Positions 1 to 4,880 of a DNA stretch of 6,538 nucleotides are shown in pieces. Source of the stretch: DAOUEG01 sp964595455 (lineage in GTDB: Bacteria > Chloroflexota > Dehalococcoidia > Dehalococcoidales > RBG-16-60-22); NCBI GenBank assembly GCA_964595455.1, contig CAZQQL010000136.1, forward strand, positions 1-6,538, in the 5' to 3' direction. The notes below the pieces were generated by a model. That model saw only the letters and a program-made list of their open reading frames with translations. It made no database searches and was not told the DNA's origin. The position numbers and the translations under genes were made by a program. Each line of letters begins with the position of its first letter. The first letter of the stretch is position 1.

Positions 1-50
1 TAACCTATGTCTCCGGTACGTTTTGTTACCATTGTATCCGGTCTGTACCC
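1..50. repeat. Two degenerate 25-base tandem repeats, possible insertion-sequence end
   Basis: Bases 1-25 and 26-50 align without gaps at 15 of 25 positions. They share the core TGTxTCCGGT (8-17 and 33-42) preceded by ACC (3-5 and 28-30). Tandem copies of an ACC-x-ATGT-x-TCCGGT type sequence are, from memory, typical of the ends of IS481-like transposons, where the transposase binds several sites. If so, the transposase gene would lie to the left of this window. A third exact copy of TGTCTCCGGT lies at 118-127, outside the 25-base register. The repeat is visible in the sequence; the assignment to a mobile element is inference. Confidence 0.4.
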
Positions 51-56
51 CCTTGA

Positions 57-77
57 TCCCTCTTTACGAAAGAGGGA
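57..77. repeat. Perfect short hairpin (9-bp stem, 3-base loop)
   Basis: TCCCTCTTT (57-65) pairs perfectly with AAAGAGGGA (69-77) around the loop ACG. No T-run follows on the plus strand, so it is not a standard terminator for a gene coming from the left. It may be a small dispersed intergenic palindrome. Two weaker hairpins follow: ACGGC/GCCGT at 104-116 and GTTCGCC/GGCGAAC at 154-170. Together they make bases 57-170 unusually fold-prone, but I recognise no known RNA family. Confidence 0.5.
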
Positions 78-153
78 CAATCCATTGGGCTGGGCGGGGA
101 TTTACGGCCAAGCCGTGTGTCTCCGGTGGTCTGAGAGGGGGGACGGATCCTTC

Positions 154-170
154 GTTCGCCGGGGGCGAAC
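154..170. repeat. Short hairpin (7-bp stem, GGG loop)
   Basis: GTTCGCC (154-160) pairs with GGCGAAC (164-170) around GGG. It lies about 95 bases upstream of elp3 and upstream of the candidate elp3 promoter, so it is more likely to belong to an upstream transcript or an intergenic element than to the elp3 leader. Function unknown. Confidence 0.4.
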
Positions 171-226
171 TTTAGGACGACAGGCATACTTGGCGCTGTT
201 TCCGGCTTAATCATATGACCGTAATC

Positions 227-235
227 TGCTACACT
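227..235 (+). promoter_or_regulatory. Candidate extended -10 promoter for elp3
   Basis: TGCTACACT (227-235) fits an extended -10 element (TG-N-TAnAnT). No good -35 hexamer is visible about 17 bases upstream (TTAATC at 207-212 is poor). A start near 242 would leave a leader of about 23 bases before the elp3 ATG. That leader has no Shine-Dalgarno sequence at normal spacing; GTGAGG at 240-245 lies 19 bases from the ATG, which is too far. Confidence 0.35.
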
Positions 236-264
236 GGAAGTGAGGTAATCAGACCGATTATACC

Positions 265-1656
265 ATGGAAAACGTGAGGAAATTAGCGCGTACCATTTCC
301 GGGGTGGCGCCGCTGGCGGTGATGACGAGGCCGCAAAGCTGCCCGGGCGCCTGTGTGTATTGCCCCACGTTCGCCGATGCCCCGCAGAGCTATACTCCGG
401 AATCGCCGGCGGTCATCCGCGCGCGGTCGAAGGACTATGACGCCCGCGCCCAGACGGAATTCCGCCTGGAGATCTTCCGGAAGATGGGGCACGCGACGGA
501 CAAGATCGAGCTCATCGTCATGGGCGGGACGTTCCTGCGCCAGCCGGTCGACTACCAGTACCGATTCATCAAGGACTGCTACGACGGCCTCAACGGCTGC
601 GGTTCCACGTCGCTGGAGGAAGCCCGCCGCATCAACGAGACGGCGGAACACCGCTGCACCGGGCTGTGCATCGAAACGCGTCCGGACTGCTGTGACGAAG
701 GCGATATCAAGCGGATGCTCGAGTTCGGCGCGACGCGGGTGGAACTGGGCGTACAGACCCTGGACGATGATATATACAAGCTCGTCCAGCGCGGTCACCG
801 CGTCGCCGAGGTAGTTACTGCCACGCGGCTCCTCCGGGAAAGCGGCCTCAAGGTCTACTACCACTGGATGCCCGGCCTGCCGGGATCGTCGCCGGAGAAG
901 GACCTGGCGCTGTCCCGGATGCTGTTCGAGGACGAGCGGTTCCGTCCCGACGGCCTGAAGCTCTACCCGACCATGGTCGTTGAAGGCACGGAACTGGAGC
1001 GCTGGTGGCGGGAAGGCCGGTACCAGCCGTATGATAACGAGACCATGACCGGTCTCATCGCGGACATCAAGGCGGTTGTCCCGAAGTACGTCCGCATTTC
1101 CCGGGTCCTGCGGGACATACCCTCCAAGTTCATCGTTGCCGGACTGAAGGACTCGCTGCGGGACGTCGTGCGGGAGAAGATGGCGGCGAACGGGCAGGAG
1201 TGCCGCTGTATCCGCTGCCGGGAATTCGGGCACCGGTCTCGCGCCGGATGGAAGACGGGGGAGCCGGAACTGGTACGGCTCGATTACGAGGCTTCCGGCG
1301 GGAAAGAGATTTTCCTTTGCCTGGAAGACGGGAACGAGACGCTGTTCGGACTGCTGCGGCTGCGAGTACAGGATGCGGTAATCCCAGCGCTCGGGCCGGA
1401 GACGGGTAACGCGTCGGCGGCACTGGTGCGGGAACTGCACGTCTTCGGGCAGCAGGTGCCGATCGGGGAACTGCAGGACGGAGCGGCGCAGCACCGGGGT
1501 TACGGGAAGACGCTGCTGAGAGAAGCGGAACGGATCGCGCGGGAAGAGTTCGGCGCGCGGCGGATGGTCATATTAAGCGGGACCGGAGCCCGCGAGTATT
1601 ACCGTACGGAGTTCGGGTATTCACTCCAGGGTGAGTACATGGTGCGGGGTTTGTAA
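265..1656 (+). CDS. elp3: Elp3-type tRNA uridine-34 modifying enzyme (radical SAM + GNAT)
   Basis: This 463-residue protein should carry out the carboxymethyl-forming step on wobble uridine 34 of tRNA, using S-adenosylmethionine chemistry and acetyl-CoA. The N-terminal radical SAM domain has the iron-sulfur motif C26-x3-C30-x2-C33 followed by QSYTPESPA and further motifs such as ETRPD (137-141), GVQTLDD (162-168) and MPGLPG (202-207). A linker contains RVLRDIP (280-286) and a CxCxxC (313-318), possibly a metal site. The C-terminal acetyltransferase domain has VRELHVFG (388-395), the acetyl-CoA loop QHRGYG (409-414) and the paired Y445/Y446 near YMVRGL. The order matches eukaryotic Elp3 minus its N-terminal extension, as in the Dehalococcoides enzyme used for structural work. 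An in-frame TGA at 241-243 leaves ATG 265 as the only sensible start. No Elp1, Elp2 or Elp4-6 gene is nearby, so it probably acts alone. Confidence 0.95.
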   Translation: MENVRKLARTISGVAPLAVMTRPQSCPGACVYCPTFADAPQSYTPESPAVIRARSKDYDARAQTEFRLEIFRKMGHATDKIELIVMGGTFLRQPVDYQYRFIKDCYDGLNGCGSTSLEEARRINETAEHRCTGLCIETRPDCCDEGDIKRMLEFGATRVELGVQTLDDDIYKLVQRGHRVAEVVTATRLLRESGLKVYYHWMPGLPGSSPEKDLALSRMLFEDERFRPDGLKLYPTMVVEGTELERWWREGRYQPYDNETMTGLIADIKAVVPKYVRISRVLRDIPSKFIVAGLKDSLRDVVREKMAANGQECRCIRCREFGHRSRAGWKTGEPELVRLDYEASGGKEIFLCLEDGNETLFGLLRLRVQDAVIPALGPETGNASAALVRELHVFGQQVPIGELQDGAAQHRGYGKTLLREAERIAREEFGARRMVILSGTGAREYYRTEFGYSLQGEYMVRGL

Positions 1657-1663
1657 GTCGTTC

Positions 1664-2461
1664 TTAGCCCACCTGGAATTTGGCGACAAGCGGCGGATCG
1701 AAGTATTCCCATTCACCGGAAACGCCAAGGCGCCCGGCGGCGACTTCAATGTGAAGCATGGCGATCCCGCAGCAGAGTCGTTCGGAAGTGACGGAATCGG
1801 CGTCCACGGTATTGCGGTTGACCGCGATGGCGATGCTGTTCTTTTCGACGTGGAAGCGCCAGGGCTGCCGGTTCATGCGTGAAGGCGCCAGACGGGCTGC
1901 TTCCAGGGCAGGTTTCATCCACCTCGGCCAGTCGGACTGTTTGAGGCCGATACAGAGCTTGGACAGCGTCTTGCGTCGCGAGGTCAGGCCGAAACCGGCC
2001 ATCAGCTTTTCTTCCAGCGTCAGGCGGTCCGGGGCGTATCCGACCGGCGTGACGGCATAGACCTTTTCGTCCTCTTCAAGGGCGAGCATCGACGAAACGA
2101 CCTCCGGCCTGAAGAGGCCGCCGACCCAGCAGGTGTTGAGTCCCATCGCCTCGGCTTCGAGGACGATGCCCTCGCCGGTGTAGCCGATGTGCTCGCTGAC
2201 GACGTCGCTCTGGGTATCGCCGACGAAGGCGATGAAGGCGGGCGCGCCCTTGATCTTGCCGTAGGAGCCGATGGCGCCCTTGAAGACGGTTTCCGGGTTT
2301 TCCGTGATCAGGACCGAGCGGGCGTCCGGGAACGGCTGGAATTCCTTGCAGACGGCGGCGAGTTCCTTGAGGTTTTTCGGTTTCAGAGCTTTATCATCGA
2401 ACTTGCGCCGGGAGTGTCGGCGTTCGATTGCATCGTGCCATCTTTTATGCGGTATTTTCAT
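1664..2461 (-). CDS. Nitroreductase-like FMN protein, two-part (TM1586-like) type
   Basis: This 265-residue protein belongs to the nitroreductase-like flavoproteins, which use FMN and usually NAD(P)H to reduce varied substrates. The substrate here is unknown. Residues 12-21 (IERRHSRRKF) match the FMN-phosphate RRSxRxF motif and residues 107-115 (GLNTCWVGG) the usual C-terminal motif. The element APSRMNRQPWRF (192-203), which in classical nitroreductases lies between those two, here comes after them. This order suggests the duplicated, single-chain arrangement I associate with the TM1586 nitroreductase family (Pfam TM1586_NiRdase). No signal peptide or membrane segment is seen, so it is probably cytoplasmic. 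The start at 2461 is placed just before the RRxSRRKF motif. There is no clear Shine-Dalgarno site, but a TATAAT box lies about 32 bases upstream. Its stop is 7 bases from the elp3 stop, tail to tail. Family call firm, biochemical role open. Confidence 0.85.
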   Translation of the reverse strand: MKIPHKRWHDAIERRHSRRKFDDKALKPKNLKELAAVCKEFQPFPDARSVLITENPETVFKGAIGSYGKIKGAPAFIAFVGDTQSDVVSEHIGYTGEGIVLEAEAMGLNTCWVGGLFRPEVVSSMLALEEDEKVYAVTPVGYAPDRLTLEEKLMAGFGLTSRRKTLSKLCIGLKQSDWPRWMKPALEAARLAPSRMNRQPWRFHVEKNSIAIAVNRNTVDADSVTSERLCCGIAMLHIEVAAGRLGVSGEWEYFDPPLVAKFQVG

Positions 2462-2492
2462 AACGTGGTTTGTTCGGAAAATTAATCATCCC

Positions 2493-2523
2493 ATTATAGA
2501 ACAAATAGTAGCGTCTTTGTCTA
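2493..2523 (-). promoter_or_regulatory. Promoter for the nitroreductase-like gene
   Basis: On the minus strand there is a perfect TATAAT (plus-strand 2493-2498) with TAGACA (2518-2523; 5 of 6 to consensus) upstream. The 19-base spacer is longer than ideal. Transcription would start near 2486, leaving a leader of about 25 bases before the ATG at 2461. No ribosome binding site is visible in that leader. Confidence 0.55.
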
Positions 2524-2584
2524 TGCCCCGATGTTGCCAGGGCTGTAATCCGGTAGAGGCAGCGAGAACGACGTTGTTGGTTGT

Positions 2585-2618
2585 GGTGGGCAACAAGGGG
2601 GGAAGGGTTTTGCCCACC
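2585..2618. repeat. Intergenic hairpin of a GGTGGGCAA/TTGCCCACC type
   Basis: GGTGGGCAA (2585-2593) pairs perfectly with TTGCCCACC (2610-2618) around a G-rich 16-base loop. It is followed by CTACGGC and a run of seven T (2626-2632). The flanking word, read on the minus strand as GCCGTAGGGTGGGCAA, is, from memory, common in dispersed intergenic repeats of many bacteria. The T-run would suit a plus-strand terminator, but no plus-strand gene ends here, and elp3 stopped almost 1 kb earlier. I favour a dispersed repeat over a working terminator. Confidence 0.5.
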
Positions 2619-2657
2619 CTACGGCTTTTTTTGTATAGTCTGACACGCCCAGGAGGT

Positions 2658-2681
2658 TTTGACTTTTAACCTTTGACTTTT
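2658..2681. repeat. Direct repeat of TTTGACTTTT, period 14
   Basis: The 10-base word TTTGACTTTT occurs at 2658-2667 and again at 2672-2681, separated by AACC. It lies between the intergenic hairpin and the 3' end of the metallopeptidase gene. It may be a remnant of a low-complexity intergenic repeat. No function can be read from it. Confidence 0.45.
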
Positions 2682-2685
2682 GAGT

Positions 2686-2700
2686 TGCGCCGAAGGCGCA
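2686..2700 (-). terminator. Hairpin directly after the metallopeptidase stop, possible weak terminator
   Basis: Read on the minus strand, TGCGCC pairs with GGCGCA around the loop TTC, starting on the base right after the TGA stop of the metallopeptidase gene (2701-2703). The sequence beyond it on the minus strand is A-rich rather than T-rich. It therefore lacks the U-tract of a standard intrinsic terminator and may instead protect the 3' end or end transcription inefficiently. Confidence 0.35.
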
Positions 2701-3069
2701 TCATCCCCACCCGAGTTCGTCGAGGCGGGGGTCGTCGATGCCGAAGTGATGAGCGATCTCGTGGATGACGACCCGGCGCACCTCATCGACGATCTCCTGG
2801 TCGGTGCGGCAGATGCGCTCGATGTTGTCCTGGAAGATGCTGATGCGGTCCGGCATGACAAACCCGTAACCAGCGCCGCGTTCGGTGAGGGGGATGCCTT
2901 CGTACAGGCCGAGGAGGAGCTCGTTCTTCGGTCCCCGCGTCGAACGGCGCTGTTCAGCGGTGGGGTGATCGAGGACCTGGATATCCACGTTTTCCATCTC
3001 CTCCAGCAGGTCTTCCGGCAGGCTTTCCACCGCTTTCATGACCAGGGACTCGAAGTGTTCCTTATCCAT
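2701..3069 (-). CDS. Small zinc metallopeptidase-family protein (minimal zincin, HExxH)
   Basis: A 122-residue protein when started at 3069. Its C-terminal third carries the zinc site HEIAHHFGIDD (103-113): H103 and H107 as zinc ligands, E104 as the likely catalytic base and probably D113 as the third ligand. This is the pattern of the small 'minimal zincin' metallopeptidase family (Pfam Zincin_1, PF06262), whose substrates are largely unknown. An acidic segment (18-30) and the conserved-looking LLLGLYEGIPL (51-61) and MPDRISIFQDNIE (72-84) precede it. There is no signal peptide, so it is presumably cytoplasmic. The open frame extends to 3144, but ATG 3069 is chosen because GGGAGG lies just upstream and the extra 25 residues are only the upstream gene read in another frame. 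It overlaps the MBL gene by 8 bases, suggesting translational coupling. Confidence 0.85.
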   Translation of the reverse strand: MDKEHFESLVMKAVESLPEDLLEEMENVDIQVLDHPTAEQRRSTRGPKNELLLGLYEGIPLTERGAGYGFVMPDRISIFQDNIERICRTDQEIVDEVRRVVIHEIAHHFGIDDPRLDELGWG

Positions 3070-3871
3070 GCAGCCTCCCGACGGCGCAACCGCCGTCCAA
3101 TTGCGCGATGTCGACCACCATGCCGTCTTTCGCGGCAATGACACGGACGCCGGTCTTCTGGGTAAGTTCTTCCGCCAGGCGCGCCGGATTGGCCCGCCAT
3201 ACGTGGATGCCGTAGTGGCTGAGCAGGGCGACTTTCGGCTTCAGTTCCCTGACCAGTGTTTCGACTTCCGGGATTGAGAGGTGATCAAACCGGGGCTGGT
3301 GTTCCGTGAAGACGACGTTGATGATGAGGAGTTCGCTGCCGGCGTACTTGAAGAGCCCGTCGAAGAGGCGGCTGTCCGCGACGTAAGAGAACGTATGCCG
3401 GGGCGTGCGGAAGGTCATGCCGTAGGTCTCGGCGCCGTGCTGGTGGCGGACGGGCGTCTCGAAGGTGACATCGTTCACGGTGTAGGAGCCGCCTTCTTCA
3501 AGTATGGTTATGCCGTCGATGTACTTTTTCAGGTAGGAGAACATGACCGGCTCGGGGCTGAAGGCGTCCGCCGGAGCATAGACGCGGCCGTGCCGGTTGA
3601 AGCCGCCGCCGGTCATAGCCTCGACCATGACATTGACGTCCGCGGCGTGGTCGAGGTGGCGGTGAGAGACGATGATGCCGCTCAATGTTTCGGGGTCGAG
3701 GTTGCGTTTAGTGACCTGGACGATGCAGCCGGGGCCGGGGTCGACGAGGAAGCGCGTGCCTCCAAGGTCGAGCCACAGTCCGCCCGAGGCGGCGAGCTGT
3801 TTCGTGATCATGAAGCGGGCGCCGCCGGTGCCGAGGAAGGTGATGGTATCGGTGAGTGGTTGCTGTTCCAT
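3062..3871 (-). CDS. MBL-fold metallohydrolase (RNase Z/PhnP-like group)
   Basis: This 269-residue protein of the metallo-beta-lactamase superfamily is probably a cytoplasmic hydrolase with two bound metals. It opens with ITFLGTGGA (10-18), typical of the RNase Z/PhnP-like branch. The metal motif is SHRHLDHAAD (69-78), giving H70, H72, D74 and H75. Further likely ligands are H143 or H145, D166 in YVADSR, and H197 in FDHLS or H219 in LLSHYGIH. LVDPGPG (42-48) is the usual second strand motif. It lacks features that would name it as true tRNase Z, and a phosphodiesterase or other small-molecule hydrolase is equally possible. The start at 3871 sits right before the first strand; the next Met, at residue 21, would cut into the fold. 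It is the first gene of a two-gene operon with the metallopeptidase. No Shine-Dalgarno site precedes it, and the transcript may be nearly leaderless. Confidence 0.92.
   Translation of the reverse strand: MEQQPLTDTITFLGTGGARFMITKQLAASGGLWLDLGGTRFLVDPGPGCIVQVTKRNLDPETLSGIIVSHRHLDHAADVNVMVEAMTGGGFNRHGRVYAPADAFSPEPVMFSYLKKYIDGITILEEGGSYTVNDVTFETPVRHQHGAETYGMTFRTPRHTFSYVADSRLFDGLFKYAGSELLIINVVFTEHQPRFDHLSIPEVETLVRELKPKVALLSHYGIHVWRANPARLAEELTQKTGVRVIAAKDGMVVDIAQLDGGCAVGRLHG
3070..3080 (-). promoter_or_regulatory. Ribosome binding site fixing the metallopeptidase start
   Basis: On the minus strand GGGAGG is followed by CTGC and then ATG (3069). The site lies inside the last codons of the MBL gene, so ribosomes finishing that gene pass directly over it. 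It supports 3069 over the longer start at 3144. Confidence 0.7.
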
Positions 3872-3880
3872 ATCAATTTC

Positions 3881-3909
3881 ATGATACCCAATGGTATAGC
3901 GAGTTACAA
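3881..3909 (-). promoter_or_regulatory. Promoter for the MBL-metallopeptidase operon
   Basis: On the minus strand TTGTAA (plus 3904-3909; 4 of 6) and TATCAT (3881-3886; 5 of 6) are separated by exactly 17 bases. Transcription should begin about 3874, only about 3 bases before the ATG at 3871, which would give an essentially leaderless mRNA. A 5-bp inverted repeat, ATACC/GGTAT (3884-3897), overlaps the -10 and spacer and could be an operator or chance. Confidence 0.5.
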
Positions 3910-3988
3910 GCTAACTCAGCACACCGGTTTTTTCAATTATTTCGTCAGCATGCCGTTTGGTTTGCATTCGGCAAATTGTAGCGCCCTT

Positions 3989-4017
3989 TTGACATGAAAC
4001 GCGAAAATCTGTATAGT
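3989..4017 (+). promoter_or_regulatory. Strong sigma70-type promoter for the CoA-transferase operon
   Basis: A perfect TTGACA (3989-3994), a 17-base spacer and TATAGT (4012-4017; 5 of 6) make a near-consensus housekeeping promoter. Transcription should start around 4024, giving a leader of roughly 100 bases before the ATG at 4123. It is divergent from the MBL promoter, with about 80 bases between the two -35 elements. Confidence 0.85.
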
Positions 4018-4060
4018 AGAGGGGGTGGTTTTCTGACTACTTTTTCTATTTACCCCCCTT

Positions 4061-4084
4061 CACGCATCTGAATATTCCTGCGTG
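4061..4084. promoter_or_regulatory. Inverted repeat in the CoA-transferase leader
   Basis: CACGCA (4061-4066) and TGCGTG (4079-4084) form a perfect 6-bp inverted repeat around a 12-base centre that itself contains the palindrome GAATATTC (4070-4077). It lies about 40 bases downstream of the expected transcription start. It could be a repressor operator or an RNA hairpin in the leader. A second possible pairing, GGGGGT (4021-4026) with ACCCCC (4052-4057), lies just upstream. No regulator gene is in view. Confidence 0.35.
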
Positions 4085-4105
4085 TGACTGCGGATAAACT
4101 ACGAC

Positions 4106-4112
4106 GAGGAGG
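4106..4112 (+). promoter_or_regulatory. Ribosome binding site fixing the CoA-transferase A start
   Basis: GAGGAGG (4106-4112) lies 10 bases before ATG 4123. It rules against the upstream in-frame GTG at 4084, which has no such site and falls inside the leader inverted repeat. Confidence 0.8.
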
Positions 4113-4122
4113 CAAGTCGTTC

Positions 4123-4863
4123 ATGGATAAAGTTGTGTCCAGCCTTGACCAGGCGATCGCGGATGTCAAAGACGGCGCGATGATCGCAATACCCGGCTTC
4201 TTCGCCTGCGGCGTCCCGAGGGCGCTCCTGCAGGCACTCATCAAGAAAGGCACCAGGGACCTTACCCTCACCTGTGGCTGCGGCCCGCTGCTGGGCGCGG
4301 CTGAAGAGCTGAAGCAGCTTACTCTTAACGGCCAGCTCAAGAAGGTCATCGATTCCTATGGGCTGTTCCGCTCGGCGAGTAAAGGTATGCAGGACCCGTT
4401 CGAGCAGGCTGTCAGGGCCGGCAAGATCGAATTTGAAGTCTACCCGATGGGCACCATGGCGGAGAAGTACCGCTGCGGCGGCGCCGGCATCGCGGCTTTC
4501 TATGTGGAGACCGGGGTCGGTTCCGTGGTTGAAGAAACGACGGTCACCAACATCGAAGCCAATCGTACGCCCAAGGAGACTAAAGTAATCAACGGCAAGA
4601 AGTACGTCCTCGAGTATTCCCTGAATCCGGACTTCGCCTTTATCCACGCGTTCAAAGGGGACCGCGAGGGCAACCTGCGGTATGCCAGGACGGCGCGGAA
4701 TTTCAACCATGTTATGGCGACGGCGGCGAAGACAACTATCGCCGAGGTGGAGAACATCGTCGAACCCGGGGAAATAGACGGCGATGATGTGCATACCGCC
4801 GGCATCTACGTCCACCGCATGGTCAAGGTCGAGCGTCCACAGTTCGCCATCACAATCGACTAA
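4123..4863 (+). CDS. CoA-transferase subunit A (3-oxoacid/acetate CoA-transferase family I)
   Basis: This 246-residue alpha subunit of a family I CoA-transferase moves coenzyme A between an acyl-CoA and a free carboxylic acid in the cytoplasm, as a heteromer with the next gene's product. The CoA-transferase signature GFFACGVPRALLQAL is at 25-39, and the GTMAEKYRCGGAGIAAFY block (110-127) and TGVGSVVEE (130-138) match AtoD/ScoA-type proteins. RTARNFN (189-195) is also typical. It is some 25 residues longer than E. coli AtoD (220), with extra sequence around residues 82-95 and 138-152, so it forms a distinct subgroup. Substrate cannot be read from sequence: acetoacetate, butyrate, propionate and branched or aromatic acids are all handled by relatives. 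ATG 4123 is set by GAGGAGG 10 bases upstream. The downstream gene begins 17 bases after its stop. A strong promoter at 3989-4017 drives it. Confidence 0.93.
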   Translation: MDKVVSSLDQAIADVKDGAMIAIPGFFACGVPRALLQALIKKGTRDLTLTCGCGPLLGAAEELKQLTLNGQLKKVIDSYGLFRSASKGMQDPFEQAVRAGKIEFEVYPMGTMAEKYRCGGAGIAAFYVETGVGSVVEETTVTNIEANRTPKETKVINGKKYVLEYSLNPDFAFIHAFKGDREGNLRYARTARNFNHVMATAAKTTIAEVENIVEPGEIDGDDVHTAGIYVHRMVKVERPQFAITID

Positions 4864-4865
4864 TC

Positions 4866-4874
4866 GAGGAGGAG
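4866..4874 (+). promoter_or_regulatory. Strong ribosome binding site for CoA-transferase B
   Basis: GAGGAGGAG lies in the 17-base gap between the two CoA-transferase genes, 6 bases before ATG 4881. Its strength suggests balanced production of the two subunits from one mRNA. Confidence 0.8.
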
Positions 4875-4880
4875 TATTCA

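Noticed and set aside
120..140. CTGAGA element suggestive of a TPP riboswitch
   Set aside because: The downstream half of the thiamine motif is missing and elp3 is not a thiamine gene.
7..210. Short plus-strand open frame (67 codons)
   Set aside because: It begins inside the tandem repeat, covers the hairpins, has no ribosome site and resembles no protein family.
283..1494. Long minus-strand open frame (403 codons) opposite elp3
   Set aside because: It is an antisense shadow of the strongly conserved, high-GC elp3 gene; its translation is Arg/Pro-rich with no family motif.
2585..2632. Hairpin plus T-run as terminator for a plus-strand gene
   Set aside because: No plus-strand gene ends nearby; the flanking genes are both on the minus strand, so the T-run is on the wrong strand for them.
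2680..3141. Plus-strand open frame (153 codons) opposite the metallopeptidase
   Set aside because: The minus-strand HExxH protein explains the region; this frame is Asp/Val-rich shadow sequence.
3281..3997. Plus-strand open frame (238 codons) opposite the MBL gene
   Set aside because: It is an antisense shadow; the minus-strand frame has complete MBL metal motifs and this frame has none.
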